Source: Heterotrichella gracilis | Taxonomy: Eukaryota > Sar > Xanthophyceae > Tribonematales > Xanthonemataceae | Assembly: GCA_032358255.1 (NCBI GenBank) | Contig: JAULBX010008107.1 | Span: 1-64,000 of the forward strand | Reading direction: 5' to 3' | DNA length: 64,000 bases | Shown: in pieces, positions 52,718 through 61,519 of the stretch | How positions within the stretch are numbered: the first letter of the stretch is position 1 | How the letters are laid out: every line of letters starts with the position of its first letter | Made by a program: the position numbers and the translations under genes | Notes under the pieces: model-generated | What the model was told of the DNA's origin: nothing | The model's database searches: none | Seen by the model: only the letters and a program-made list of their open reading frames with translations

Positions 52718-54566
52718 AAGTGAGCCGGTTAAAGGCAATATAAAGATTGAAGGAGCAGGCGTCAACGATTTTGTTGTTCGTTTTGCGAATGTGAATGGAA
52801 CCGGTTCTGCCAGCGCCAATCATTTGTTTACCAAAGCCATTTTCAGAATGGGTATTCCGGTGACACCTAAAAATATTTTTCCATCTAACATTCAAGGTTT
52901 GCCAACCTGGTATGAGGTAAGGGTCAACGAAAAAGGATATCTCGGCAGAAGAGAAGGGATTGATTTTCTGGTGGCTGTGAATCCGCAAAGTATGAAAGCA
53001 GATGTGGCGGCAGTAAAGCCGGGTGGGTATTTGTTGTACGATAGTTCCAAAAAATTAAGTGATGAGTATTGGAGAGCCGATATACATTACATTGGAATTC
53101 CATTGATGGATCTGTGTAATACCAATTATTCAGACCCACGTCAGCGTCAGTTATTTAAAAATATTATTTATGTAGGCGCATTGGCTGCCTTGTTTAATAT
53201 TGATTTTAAGGAGTTGGAAGGTTTGTTGGCGGAGCAATTTGTTGGAAAAGAAAAATTAATTCCGGCGAATGTCAAAGCACTTCAGTTAGGTGAAAGCTAC
53301 ATTCAAGAAAATTTTAAAGAGGCTATGCCTTTTTATGTTGAACGCAGAGATCTTTTAAAAGATGCCATTTTAATGGATGGTAATACTGCTTGTGGAATTG
53401 GTGCGGTATACTCCGGAGCAACTGTTGCTGCCTGGTATCCCATTACGCCTTCTACGTCGGCTGTGGAAGCATTCATGACCTATTCCGATTCTTTAAGAGT
53501 GGACAAAGAAAGTGGCAAACGCAACGTGGCCATTGTTCAGGCGGAAGATGAATTAGCAGCCATAGGCATGGTGATCGGTGCCGGTTGGAATGGAGCCCGT
53601 GCATTTACTGCTACCAGTGGTCCGGGATTATCGTTAATGAATGAATTTTTAGGTTTGGCTTATTTTGCGGAAATTCCTGCTGTGTTAATTGATGTGCAAC
53701 GCACCGGTCCTTCAACCGGTATGCCAACACGTACACAGCAATCTGATATTCTGGAAGCGGCCTATGCTTCGCATGGTGATACCAAACACGTTTTGTTATT
53801 TCCTGCCACGCCAAAGGAGTGTTTTGATATGACGGCTGATTCGTTTGATCTGGCGGAAGAATTACAAACACCCATTATTATAATGACCGATCTTGATCTT
53901 GGTATGAATGACCATATTTCGGCGCCCTTGCAATGGGATGATCAACGGAAATTTAAACGCGGAAAAGTATTCACAGCAGAAGATCTTGAAAAAGTGGAAC
54001 GTTTTGGACGATACAAAGATGTGGACAAAGATGGTATTCCTTACAGAACTTATCCTGGAACGCATCCTACCAAAGGATCTTATTTTACCCGAGGTACTTC
54101 GCGTGATGAGTATGCTGTGTATACAGAAGATGGGAATGCTTACAAACGAAACATGGATCGTCTCATGATCAAATGGGAAACAGCCCGGGCCATGGTTCCG
54201 GCCGCGCATTTTTATCAGCAAAAGAATAATTCAGATATTGGTTTGTTATTTTTTGGAACATCTACGTATTCTGTAGAAGAGGCTATGGATGATTTGAAAA
54301 TGCAAGGAATTGCAGTTGACGCGATGCGCTTGAGAGGCTTTCCATTTAGTAAAGAAGTGGAAGAGTTTATTCGTTCACATAAAAAAGTATTTGTGATCGA
54401 ACAAAACAGAGATGCTCAAATGAAAAGTTTGATCATGATCGAATTGCTTATTGATGCCGGAAAACTAATCTCTGTTTTAAATTACGATGGACTCCCAATT
54501 ACGGCAAATCACATTACCACTGAAATCAAAGCTAATTTATCCTTATCACCAAAAATACATTCTTAA
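52701..54566 (+). CDS. korA: 2-oxoacid:ferredoxin oxidoreductase, fused gamma-alpha subunit
   Basis: A 621-residue subunit of the enzyme that decarboxylates 2-oxoglutarate (or another 2-oxoacid) to its CoA ester while reducing ferredoxin. The start at 52701 is set by a rare, clear Shine-Dalgarno AGGAGG (52690-52695) and by the family N-terminus; it overlaps the flavoprotein gene by 17 bases. The gamma domain is at about 20-190 (FANVNGTGSASANHLFTKA) and the alpha domain from about 215 (DGNTACGIGAVYSGATVAAW, YPITPSTSAVEAF, EDELAAIGMVIGAGWNGARA). korB follows at once. Confidence 0.92.
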   Translation: MSSVTKSEPVKGNIKIEGAGVNDFVVRFANVNGTGSASANHLFTKAIFRMGIPVTPKNIFPSNIQGLPTWYEVRVNEKGYLGRREGIDFLVAVNPQSMKADVAAVKPGGYLLYDSSKKLSDEYWRADIHYIGIPLMDLCNTNYSDPRQRQLFKNIIYVGALAALFNIDFKELEGLLAEQFVGKEKLIPANVKALQLGESYIQENFKEAMPFYVERRDLLKDAILMDGNTACGIGAVYSGATVAAWYPITPSTSAVEAFMTYSDSLRVDKESGKRNVAIVQAEDELAAIGMVIGAGWNGARAFTATSGPGLSLMNEFLGLAYFAEIPAVLIDVQRTGPSTGMPTRTQQSDILEAAYASHGDTKHVLLFPATPKECFDMTADSFDLAEELQTPIIIMTDLDLGMNDHISAPLQWDDQRKFKRGKVFTAEDLEKVERFGRYKDVDKDGIPYRTYPGTHPTKGSYFTRGTSRDEYAVYTEDGNAYKRNMDRLMIKWETARAMVPAAHFYQQKNNSDIGLLFFGTSTYSVEEAMDDLKMQGIAVDAMRLRGFPFSKEVEEFIRSHKKVFVIEQNRDAQMKSLIMIELLIDAGKLISVLNYDGLPITANHITTEIKANLSLSPKIHS

Positions 54567-55619
54567 ATGAGTTACGTTCGTCCTAAATTTCGTCATCCCG
54601 CACTGCCAAAAAATAAACTGGGATATAGTGTTGATTATTATGAAGGTTCCCTTTCAACCTTATGCGCAGGCTGTGGACATGATTCCATCAGTGCTTCAGT
54701 GGTACAGGCTTGTTATGAATTAAATATAGAGCCACATAAAGTGGCCAAATTATCGGGCATTGGTTGTTCCTCAAAAACGCCGGCTTATTTTTTAAGTAAC
54801 TCCCATGGATTTAATTCTGTACACGGACGTATGCCTTCGGTAGCAACAGGTGCTAATTTAGCCAACCGTGATCTGATCTATTTTGGTGTATCAGGTGATG
54901 GTGATACAGCAAGCATTGGTATGGGACAATTTGTTCATGTGATCCGCCGTAATTTAAATATGGTGTATGTGGTGATGAACAATGGTTGTTATGGATTAAC
55001 CAAAGGTCAGGATTCAGCCACAGCAGATAATGGTTCTAAAAATAAGAGCGGGAACATCAATCCCTTTGAATCCATTGATCTGGCAAGTTTAGCCATTGAG
55101 TTAGGTGCTACATTCGTTGCTCAAAGTTTTTCTGGAGATAAAGCACAACTGGTCCCTTTGATGAAGGCCGCCATGAAACATCCGGGCTTTGCCTTCATTA
55201 ATGTGATTTCCCCTTGTGTGACGTTCAATAATAATTCCGGTTCCACTAAATCTTACGATTATGTAAGAGAGCATGTTGAAGCCACTTCCACACTGGATTT
55301 CGTGCCTGAAATGAAAGAGATCACTACCAGTTATGCAGAAGGAAGTAAACAAAAAGTAAAAATGCATGATGGGTCGTTTATTCAATTGAATAAACTAGAT
55401 AAAGACTGGGATCCTTTGAATAAACGTTCGGCGGTTACAGCCATCATGAACGCAAAAGATAAAGGAGAGATCTTAACCGGATTGTTATACATGAATCCGG
55501 AGACACAAGACTTACATCACACCATTCATTCAAGCGATACGCCTTTGAACAGAATGGGAGAGAAAGAACTCTGTCCGGGTGCTGACATGTTGAAGGAGAT
55601 CAATAACGAGTTTCGTTAG
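54567..55619 (+). CDS. korB: 2-oxoacid:ferredoxin oxidoreductase, beta (TPP) subunit
   Basis: A 350-residue subunit that binds thiamine diphosphate and an iron-sulfur cluster. STLCAGCGHDSIS (about 30-42) gives cluster Cys residues, KLSGIGCSSKTP (about 63-74) another, and the TPP motif GDGDTASIGMGQF...NNGCYGLTKGQ spans about 110-150. It begins at the base after the korA stop codon. With korA and the flavoprotein it forms one operon. 2-Oxoglutarate is the most likely substrate by family, though branched-chain oxoacids cannot be excluded. Confidence 0.93.
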   Translation: MSYVRPKFRHPALPKNKLGYSVDYYEGSLSTLCAGCGHDSISASVVQACYELNIEPHKVAKLSGIGCSSKTPAYFLSNSHGFNSVHGRMPSVATGANLANRDLIYFGVSGDGDTASIGMGQFVHVIRRNLNMVYVVMNNGCYGLTKGQDSATADNGSKNKSGNINPFESIDLASLAIELGATFVAQSFSGDKAQLVPLMKAAMKHPGFAFINVISPCVTFNNNSGSTKSYDYVREHVEATSTLDFVPEMKEITTSYAEGSKQKVKMHDGSFIQLNKLDKDWDPLNKRSAVTAIMNAKDKGEILTGLLYMNPETQDLHHTIHSSDTPLNRMGEKELCPGADMLKEINNEFR

Positions 55620-55625
55620 CAAGTT

Positions 55626-55677
55626 AACCACTAAGTCCGATAGCTATCGGACACTAAGAGCACTAAGAAACACTAAG
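55626..55677. repeat. CACTAAG-type repeat carrying a nested GTCCGATAGCTATCGGAC palindrome
   Basis: The unit CACTAAG recurs at 9-11 base steps. The perfect 18-base palindrome at 55635-55652 sits inside it and is absent from the similar repeat at 57795. It begins 7 bases after the korB stop codon. Confidence 0.75.
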
Positions 55678-55792
55678 TGTTTTAAACCCTAAAGATACTA
55701 TTGAGGAATTCAAAGTCTGCGATTTAATTGTTTGTATGCATTTCAATTATTTCAACAGAAGAGAAATCCTTGTAAATACTATAACGGGGTTA

Positions 55793-55844
55793 AACCACTA
55801 AGTCCGATAGCTATCGGACACTAAGAGCACTGAGGAGCACTAAG
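55793..55844. repeat. Second CACTAAG-type repeat with the same nested palindrome
   Basis: Almost the same sequence as 55626-55677, in the same orientation; the palindrome is at 55802-55819. The two copies flank 115 bases of non-repeat sequence in the convergent gap before the toxin gene. No gene is seen in that gap. Confidence 0.75.
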
Positions 55845-55903
55845 TTTGTATAAACAAGTCTTAGTGGGGAGTTCAAGATGCCAGGTGATTTGAGGATCCT
55901 TCC

Positions 55904-56239
55904 TCAAAGATCTAAAACAACGCTTAGATTCATTTTTAATGTATGGATTTGGACTTTCGTTAGTTTACCTAATTTTTTTAATAATCTTTTGTTGTCTATA
56001 GCGCGAATTTGATCAACAAGTACATCACTCGGTTTATCAATCTGACCCTTTTTTAAATGAACTCTAAGCAATACAATTTCCGGATTAATTTTTGAAGTTA
56101 TGGGACATATAATTGTAGATGGATGATAGTCGTTCAGAAGATCTGTCTGAATAATAACTACAGGTCGTGTTTTACCGGGTTCTGTTCCCCGACTCGGGTT
56201 TAGGTCGGCAAGCCAAATCTCAAATTGTTTTATGTCCAT
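55904..56239 (-). CDS. MazF/PemK-type toxin (endoribonuclease family)
   Basis: A 111-residue protein of the PemK/MazF family, mRNA-cleaving partners of toxin-antitoxin pairs. QFEIWLADLNPSRGTEPGKTRPVVIIQ (read as FEIWLADLNP, then GTEPGKTRPVVI) and IICPITSK, then VLVDQIRAIDNKRL are the standard conserved blocks, with the catalytic Arg in KTRPVV and Thr/Ser in PITS. It looks complete. It overlaps the antitoxin gene by 20 bases and is cotranscribed with it. The cleavage site preference cannot be read from the sequence. Confidence 0.9.
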   Translation of the reverse strand: MDIKQFEIWLADLNPSRGTEPGKTRPVVIIQTDLLNDYHPSTIICPITSKINPEIVLLRVHLKKGQIDKPSDVLVDQIRAIDNKRLLKKLGKLTKVQIHTLKMNLSVVLDL

Positions 56240-56459
56240 CTATCAGCTTTTCAAATTCATGTAATACATCCATAGAGTCTTTGCTAGTCAATTTGGATTC
56301 TTTAGAAAGTTGTTTTTTAAGTAGACGTCTTTTATTATAAAGGTTATAAATACTAACCGCTTCGTTAATGTATCGATTTCTTGCAAGTTTTAATTTTGAT
56401 GTTATTTCTTCTGCTTCATCAAAAATCGAGTCGTCTAATTTTAAGGATAAGATTTTCAT
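56220..56459 (-). CDS. Ribbon-helix-helix antitoxin of the MazF-type pair
   Basis: A 79-residue protein. The start at 56459 gives MKILSLKLDDSIFDEAEEI, an N-terminal strand followed by two helices, as in ribbon-helix-helix DNA-binding antitoxins (the EndoAI type rather than the AbrB-like MazE type). An upstream in-frame ATG at 56504 would lie inside the promoter. The basic centre (YNKRRLLKKQLSKESK) and the acidic C-terminal helix fit toxin binding. It precedes and overlaps the toxin gene and probably represses the operon at the palindrome in its own promoter. Confidence 0.85.
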   Translation of the reverse strand: MKILSLKLDDSIFDEAEEITSKLKLARNRYINEAVSIYNLYNKRRLLKKQLSKESKLTSKDSMDVLHEFEKLIDGHKTI

Positions 56460-56473
56460 GTGTATAATTTTTA

Positions 56474-56505
56474 CAAAGGTATATATAAAAAGTATATACT
56501 GCAAA
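56474..56505 (-). promoter_or_regulatory. Promoter and likely operator of the toxin-antitoxin operon
   Basis: On the minus strand TTTG (56502-56505), 20 bases, TACCTTTG (56474-56481): an exact consensus promoter. The spacer holds an inverted repeat with arms GTATATA (56479-56485) and TATATAC (56493-56499), and AGTATATACT is itself a palindrome. A repressor bound here would block RNA polymerase. Confidence 0.72.
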
Positions 56506-56956
56506 TGGCTTAGGATTGTGTTTTTTTTGAAGCATTTTTTAATTAAAGAATAGTTTATCGTTTAATAATCTACTTTTATCTAATCAACAGCATTTTCTGA
56601 AACTTGATTCCTTCCATCAGGTATACACAAGAAATTAAAATTTATTGTATGTATAATCGACTTCAAAAAATCACCATTATCCTGGGTTTATTAACGCCGG
56701 TTTTATGGTTCCTAGGATAGACTAGTCTGTTTAACACAAAGGCACAGAGACACGGGGACACAGAGGCTGGGAGTGATCAGAAGCCAAACGAATCCCTTTC
56801 AAGACCCTAAAAAATATTTTGCGAAAAACATAGCAATCAGAAGTTCTTTAAATTGTACTTATTTGCGAAATCATATGTCAAAGCAAAATTTAAACGTCTA
56901 GTATAATAATTTCTTTTTTTGGCTGGAAATGAATTAAAAATTACGAAATTTAGTTC
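56506..56956. other. Gap with one doubtful 23-codon frame
   Basis: A tiny open frame at 56649-56720 would encode a hydrophobic 23-residue peptide (MYNRLQKITIILGLLTPV...); it may be a fragment of a former membrane protein or chance. A CACAAAG/CACAGAG-type repeat lies at about 56732-56766. Nothing else is supported. Confidence 0.35.
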
Positions 56957-57793
56957 ATGAAAAAATTCTCTCATCTTTTTTTAGTAGTTGGATTTCTTGT
57001 AGTGTCTTTTTCGCTTAAGGCGCAAAATAAACAACTGATCAAACTCTGGCAAACATCAGCCACTTTAAAAACTCCGGAGTCGGTTGTTTTGGATAAAAAC
57101 ACCAATACCTTGTACTTCTCTAACATTGACGGTGCGCCGGATGCCAAGGACCAACAAGGCTCTATTGGAAAAATTGACGCGGATGGAAAAAACTTAAACG
57201 TTGAATGGGTAAAGGGATTAAATGCCCCAAAAGGATTAGCCATATTTGGTTCAATGTTGTATGTTTCTGATCTGACGGAGTTGGTGGCCATAGATCTAAA
57301 AACACAAAAGATTGTTCAGCATTATCCGGTGGCCGGTGCAAAATTTTTGAATGATGTTACGGTTGATGATAAAGGTGTGATTTATGTTTCTGACATGCAT
57401 ACGGCCAAGGTGCATCGCATTGAAAACGGTAAAGTGAGTACCTATTTAGAAAATCAACCGGGTGTAAATGGTTTATTAGCGGTGGATTCGGATCTATTCT
57501 TACTTTGTAATGGGACTTTGTGGAAGGCGGATAAAGCAAAGCATCTGATGAAGATCATGGAGGGTATTGAGCCAAGCACCGATGGTCTGGCCCAAACAGC
57601 AGACAAGGATTTTATTGTATCATGTTGGACCGGCATTATTTATTATGTTAACAGTGATGGCAGCAAATATCAATTACTCAATACACAAGATCTGAAAATA
57701 AACTCTGCGGATATTTATTTTGACAAAACAGGGAAGGTGTTGTATGTACCAACTTTTTTTGCGAATAAAATTGTGGCGTATCGCTTGGAGTGA
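56957..57793 (+). CDS. Exported SMP-30/NHL-type beta-propeller protein
   Basis: A 278-residue exported protein. Signal peptide about 1-22 (ending SLKAQ). The mature part is a six-bladed propeller of the SMP-30/gluconolactonase or NHL type. Blade-like repeats are visible: TPESVVLDKNTNTLYFSNID (about 38-57), APKGLAIFGSMLYVSDL, LNDVTVDDKGVIYVSDM and GLAQTADKDFIVSCW. Metal ligands of SMP-30 may be present (Glu39, Asn and Asp later) but are not certain. It could be a lactonase or a ligand-binding protein. It is alone, between repeat-rich gaps. Confidence 0.75.
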   Translation: MKKFSHLFLVVGFLVVSFSLKAQNKQLIKLWQTSATLKTPESVVLDKNTNTLYFSNIDGAPDAKDQQGSIGKIDADGKNLNVEWVKGLNAPKGLAIFGSMLYVSDLTELVAIDLKTQKIVQHYPVAGAKFLNDVTVDDKGVIYVSDMHTAKVHRIENGKVSTYLENQPGVNGLLAVDSDLFLLCNGTLWKADKAKHLMKIMEGIEPSTDGLAQTADKDFIVSCWTGIIYYVNSDGSKYQLLNTQDLKINSADIYFDKTGKVLYVPTFFANKIVAYRLE

Positions 57794-58525
57794 GAAACCA
57801 CTAAGACACGAAGAGCACTTAGAAGCACTTAGTTAGTTGTTACGGTATTTTTTAACTCAAAGTCCACAAAGGTAGAGGCAACACAAAGTTCACAAAGGAG
57901 GAATAATCATCGTGAGGAAAGGAGCGATCTAACACACATTATTTCTTTGTGTACTCTGAGAAACCTTTGTGTTCCTTGTGTTTAAAATAGTTAGTTGTTA
58001 CGGTATTTTTTAACACAAAGTCCACAAAGGTAGAGGCAACACAAAGTTCACAAAGGAGGAATAATCATCGCGAGGCACGAAGCGATCTCAAACACAGTAT
58101 TTAAAAAAAGTGAGCCACAGATGACGCAGATTACACTGATCTGTGTGTATTGGAAGGCCTAAACCCAATAGTTGTTGGATTTCGCGGATTGATTTTTCGC
58201 AAGCAAAAAATTTGAAATCGAACTATTTTTCAAAACTCTGAAGGATTCGTTTGGAAAGATAGCTCGGAGGCACTGAGACACAGAGAAGAACCCTCGCGAT
58301 GAATAAAGACCGTAATAGCGAGCGACAGATAATGATTGCACAAGGAGCGAAGCAATCTCACAGACAGTTAGAGCATTGCATGAGATCGCCTCGGAAACTA
58401 AGTGATCGAATACAAATTTTCTCTTTGCCATTCGAAGCTCGGCGCCTTCCGAGGCAAGTCTTTGTTTAAAATCCCATCCTTGTAACCAAAGCAGATATTA
58501 TTAGTTATGAGTCAAAACAGCTATC
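57794..58525. other. Repeat-rich gap, 732 bases
   Basis: It contains a CACTAAG-type repeat (about 57795-57829), then two direct copies of a 105-base unit at a 158-base period (57830-57940 and 57988-58096), and decayed pieces of other repeats (GCGAGGCACGAAGCGATCT-like at about 58068 and 58340; CACTGAGACACAGAG at about 58268). A CTCGG...CCGAG inverted repeat occurs near 58438-58462. No gene is supported; open frames here overlap repeats. Confidence 0.6.
57830..58096. repeat. Direct repeat pair, 105 bases at 158-base period
   Basis: Both copies begin TAGTTAGTTGTTACGG and include CAAAGTCCACAAAGGTAG and CACAAAGTTCACAAAGG. They differ at few positions. The stretch between them (about 57941-57987) has CTTTGTG words in the opposite sense, so each CACAAAG block can pair with it. 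Confidence 0.85.
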
Positions 58526-59377
58526 ATGAAACGTATTATTTTAATGTTGAGTATTGGTATCATACTACAACTCAAAGCGAATCAAAGGACACTAACTTTA
58601 CAGGAGGCTTTGGATAAAAAATATGTCAAAGCGGAAGCTAAAAGTCTGGGAGGCTATCAAGGATATTGCATCCAACTTCAACTTAAAAATTTAAGTAAAG
58701 AGTCTTTATACATTACAGTAGAGGCGGGGAGAAGATTAAATTCTCTGGACGATCAGTATCAGGATATTTTGATCGTGAAGGAAGAAGTGATCGTATTAAA
58801 TAGTAAGGAGCAGAAAACATTTTCTGTAAAAGGTTATTGTTGTCAAGCCAATAACCGTTGTCCGCTTAAACAAAGTAAATATGACATAAATAAATTAGGA
58901 GATAGTAATTTAGTGAAGGTGGCGAAATATTTATCAGCAAATGAATTTGATCAGGGTGCTGAACAAGAGGCTGTTTGGGCCTTGAGTGATAATCGCCCGG
59001 CGGCAAACATTGCAACAATGAATGATTCTTTATTACAACCATTAAGAGAAACTATTGCCGGACTGAAAGGAGAAGTTTTGCCTTGGTACAGGATCATTTC
59101 AAAAAGGTATGTTACACGATTGGGAACTATTGTGAGCATTCCTTTTCATTTACAAGGGGAATTGTATTATTCGAATCCAACGGATGATTATGTTACTCTG
59201 AGTGTAAAGAACGAAGATGGATTGCCGGTTTGTTTGATCAAAACACAGTGGTTGAAGTCGGAGGTGAGTGCCGTGTATAAATTAGATCTGCCGGTTGGAG
59301 GTTTAGATAAAGGAAAATATGTGGTAGAGTTAAGGACGGGAACGAGGGAATTGAGTAGGAGGGAGTTTGTGTTGTAG
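58526..59377 (+). CDS. Exported protein of unknown function
   Basis: A 283-residue protein with a signal peptide (about 1-18, ending LKANQ). The first mature domain (about 20-115) looks like a beta-sandwich with the Cys-rich motif GYCCQANNRCPLKQ (about 108-121 by rough count). A helical part follows with QEAVWALSDNRPAANI. The C-terminal 90 residues are again beta-rich (YYSNPTDDYVTLSVKNEDG, GLDKGKYVVELRTGTRELSR), like T9SS-era surface domains but without a recognisable sorting signal. No named family is recognised. It lies between two repeat-rich gaps. Confidence 0.68.
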   Translation: MKRIILMLSIGIILQLKANQRTLTLQEALDKKYVKAEAKSLGGYQGYCIQLQLKNLSKESLYITVEAGRRLNSLDDQYQDILIVKEEVIVLNSKEQKTFSVKGYCCQANNRCPLKQSKYDINKLGDSNLVKVAKYLSANEFDQGAEQEAVWALSDNRPAANIATMNDSLLQPLRETIAGLKGEVLPWYRIISKRYVTRLGTIVSIPFHLQGELYYSNPTDDYVTLSVKNEDGLPVCLIKTQWLKSEVSAVYKLDLPVGGLDKGKYVVELRTGTRELSRREFVL

Positions 59378-59771
59378 AACCACTGAGACACTCAGGGCAC
59401 TAAGATTCACGCAGGAGTATTATTTAGTTAGGTGCAGTAGGCAGTATGCAGAGGGCAGGTGTCAAAACATTGAAAAAGTTTTATTCAAATTGACTCAGTT
59501 TAACTTTTCCAAAGTTCTACCAGTGGGTTTGAGTTGGCAGGAGGCAGGGGCAGCAAGCAGGGTGCTTTGGCGGTTAAGGTGCGATGGAAAAACCCTTCAA
59601 GAGTTTCAAACTCTTGAAGGGTTTTGCGGGGTTTATAATTTATTTAGAAAAAACAATTGTGGCTTCGAGAGCCTCAGCCACCGGGCTTCGAGAGCCTCAG
59701 CCACCGTGTTCTCTGAGTCTAAGTGCCTCCCGAGGCGAGCTCGGGACAAGTCCTGCGTTGAAAATAGACGT
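59378..59771. other. Repeat-rich convergent gap, 394 bases
   Basis: It holds a CACTGAG/CACTAAG piece (about 59380-59415), GGCAGT simple-repeat stretches (59431-59460 and 59531-59560), a strong palindrome (59589-59625), two direct 23-base units containing CTTCGAGAGCCTCAGCC (59661-59706) and the palindrome CCCGAGGCGAGCTCGGG (59729-59745). Open frames across it are composed of these repeats and are not genes. Confidence 0.6.
59589..59625. terminator. Perfect 18-bp palindrome, probable bidirectional terminator
   Basis: AAAACCCTTCAAGAGTTT and its exact complement flank one C. The A and T ends allow termination in both directions, which fits its place between two convergent genes. It could also be a mobile palindrome. 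Confidence 0.6.
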
Positions 59772-61046
59772 TTACGCAAACAAGGGAAACTTCTCCATCA
59801 TGGTATTCACCTTCTTCTTCACCTTGGCTAATTCTTTTGGATGGTCTTTGTGTTTTAAAACGTTGTCGATTAATTCTACAATTTTAAGACAGTCTTTTTC
59901 TTTTAAACCTCTGGTGGTGATGGCCGGAGAACCAATGCGGATGCCTGAAGTTACGAAGGCTGATTTGTCATCAAAAGGCACCATGTTTTTATTTACGGTG
60001 ATGTTTACTTGTTCGAGTGCCGCTAAGGCTTCTTTGCCATTAATGTTTTTATTGCGCAGATCAATTAAGAACATATGATTGTCGGTTCCTTTTGAAACCA
60101 GATTATATCCCAGATCATTAAATCCTTTGGCCATAGCCTGCGCATTTTTTACCACCTGAATACAATAGTGCATGTAATCATCTGTTAAGGCTTCTCCGTA
60201 AGCTACTGCTTTTGCAGCAATCACGTGTTCCAGCGGACCACCTTGTGTGCCGGGAAAAACCGCCATATCCAGAAGATGACTCATCATTTTGATTTCTCCT
60301 TTGGGTGTTCTTTCTCCAAAGGGATTTTCAAAATCTTTGCCCATCATGATCATTCCACCTCTTGGTCCGCGTAATGTTTTATGCGTGGTAGTCGTTACAA
60401 TGTGACAATATGGTAAAGGATCATTTAGAATTCCTTTGGCAATTAAGCCACTCGGGTGAGAAATATCGGCTAATAAAAGGGCTCCGATACTGTCTGCTAT
60501 TTTGCGCAAACGCACATAGTCCCAATCGCGGGAATAGGCACTGGCACCACAAATGATCATTTTTGGTTTTTCTGATTTTGCTGTTGCTTCTAAAGTGTCG
60601 TAATTAATGACTCCTGTTTCTTTTTCTACACCATAAAAAACCGGACGGTACAATTTTCCCGAAAAGTTAACAGCAGAACCGTGTGTTAAATGACCACCAT
60701 GGGAGAGGTCTAATCCTAAGATGGTATCACCCGGTTTTAAACAAGCCAGCATCACTGCGGCATTGGCTTGTGCGCCGGAGTGTGGTTGTACATTTACCCA
60801 AGCGGCACCAAATAATTCTTTGGCACGGTCAATGGCTAATTGTTCAATAATATCCACCACTTCGCAGCCGCCGTAATACCGTTTAAATGGTAGGCCTTCA
60901 GCATATTTATTAGTTAACACAGAACCCATAGCCTGCATCACTTGTTTGCTCACGTAGTTCTCAGAGGCAATGAGTTCAATGCCTGAAGTTTGACGGTGCA
61001 ATTCTTCTTTGATTAATTTAAAAACGGCGGTATCTTTTTTTATCAT
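59772..61046 (-). CDS. glyA: Serine hydroxymethyltransferase
   Basis: A 424-residue PLP enzyme that interconverts serine and glycine with tetrahydrofolate, the main source of one-carbon units. [13 protein letters not shown] (about 21-33), the active segment [18 protein letters not shown] (about 218-235, with the PLP lysine) and [12 protein letters not shown] near the end are diagnostic. The start chosen at 61046 matches the family; an in-frame ATG at 61130 would add 28 residues unlike it. The ATG overlaps the TGA of the upstream exosortase-associated gene (ATGA), so the two are translationally coupled. Confidence 0.96.
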   Translation of the reverse strand: MIKKDTAVFKLIKEELHRQTSGIELIASENYVSKQVMQAMGSVLTNKYAEGLPFKRYYGGCEVVDIIEQLAIDRAKELFGAAWVNVQPHSGAQANAAVMLACLKPGDTILGLDLSHGGHLTHGSAVNFSGKLYRPVFYGVEKETGVINYDTLEATAKSEKPKMIICGASAYSRDWDYVRLRKIADSIGALLLADISHPSGLIAKGILNDPLPYCHIVTTTTHKTLRGPRGGMIMMGKDFENPFGERTPKGEIKMMSHLLDMAVFPGTQGGPLEHVIAAKAVAYGEALTDDYMHYCIQVVKNAQAMAKGFNDLGYNLVSKGTDNHMFLIDLRNKNINGKEALAALEQVNITVNKNMVPFDDKSAFVTSGIRIGSPAITTRGLKEKDCLKIVELIDNVLKHKDHPKELAKVKKKVNTMMEKFPLFA

Positions 61047-61519
61047 GATGGAAGTGTTTTTGTGTATAGTTTTTCTGATGCGATCAAAATTAAACAAATA
61101 ATGGGAGATTGTGCAATGCCCATTAACCAACGACTGAGGGTATAGGTGTCATCATAGGAAGGATCTTTAAAAAAATAACCATACACTGTGCTTAAAGCGG
61201 CGAGCAGAAATAGAAGAGCAAAGGTATAGACCACTAGTTTGGTGAAATAGCTTTTTGCGATTATTTTTTTTACTGCCAAATAATTAGCGCCAAAAAACAA
61301 AGCGACGAAGAGCACTGTATACAGGTATTTAGAGTAATAGAGAGTATCATAGCTTACACTTCTGAAGGGTGTCATGATAGATGGAAAAGGTGCTTCGGTG
61401 GTGGTATGATAATATTTTTCGTATAGAACCACGTTTAAATGCACGAAAAAAAATTCCCGGATGTATCCCAGAAAAGCGAATATGAATATGAGGAGGAGGG
61501 ACCAGGCGAGTTTGTTCAT
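61043..61519 (-). CDS. Exosortase F-associated membrane protein
   Basis: A 158-residue protein with four hydrophobic helices (about 5-22, 63-82, 90-110, 128-148) and a loop [17 protein letters not shown]. Its size, topology and position near the exosortase F gene match the Bacteroidota family annotated as exosortase F system-associated. Its role is unknown, but family members occur with XrtF. It is 368 bases downstream of the exosortase gene, separated by a CATAAG-type repeat array, and overlaps glyA by four bases. Confidence 0.72.
   Translation of the reverse strand: MNKLAWSLLLIFIFAFLGYIREFFFVHLNVVLYEKYYHTTTEAPFPSIMTPFRSVSYDTLYYSKYLYTVLFVALFFGANYLAVKKIIAKSYFTKLVVYTFALLFLLAALSTVYGYFFKDPSYDDTYTLSRWLMGIAQSPIICLILIASEKLYTKTLPS

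Noticed and set aside
56649-56720. A 23-codon hydrophobic peptide gene
   Set aside because: Too short to judge, no promoter close by and no recognisable family; kept only as a remark.
58159-58431. A 90-codon minus-strand frame in the 58 kb gap
   Set aside because: It covers decayed repeats, has no promoter or homologue-like segment and lies opposite non-coding sequence.
59367-60078. Two long plus-strand open frames across the gap and into glyA
   Set aside because: They are made of tandem and simple repeats and the antisense of glyA, with no protein-like pattern.
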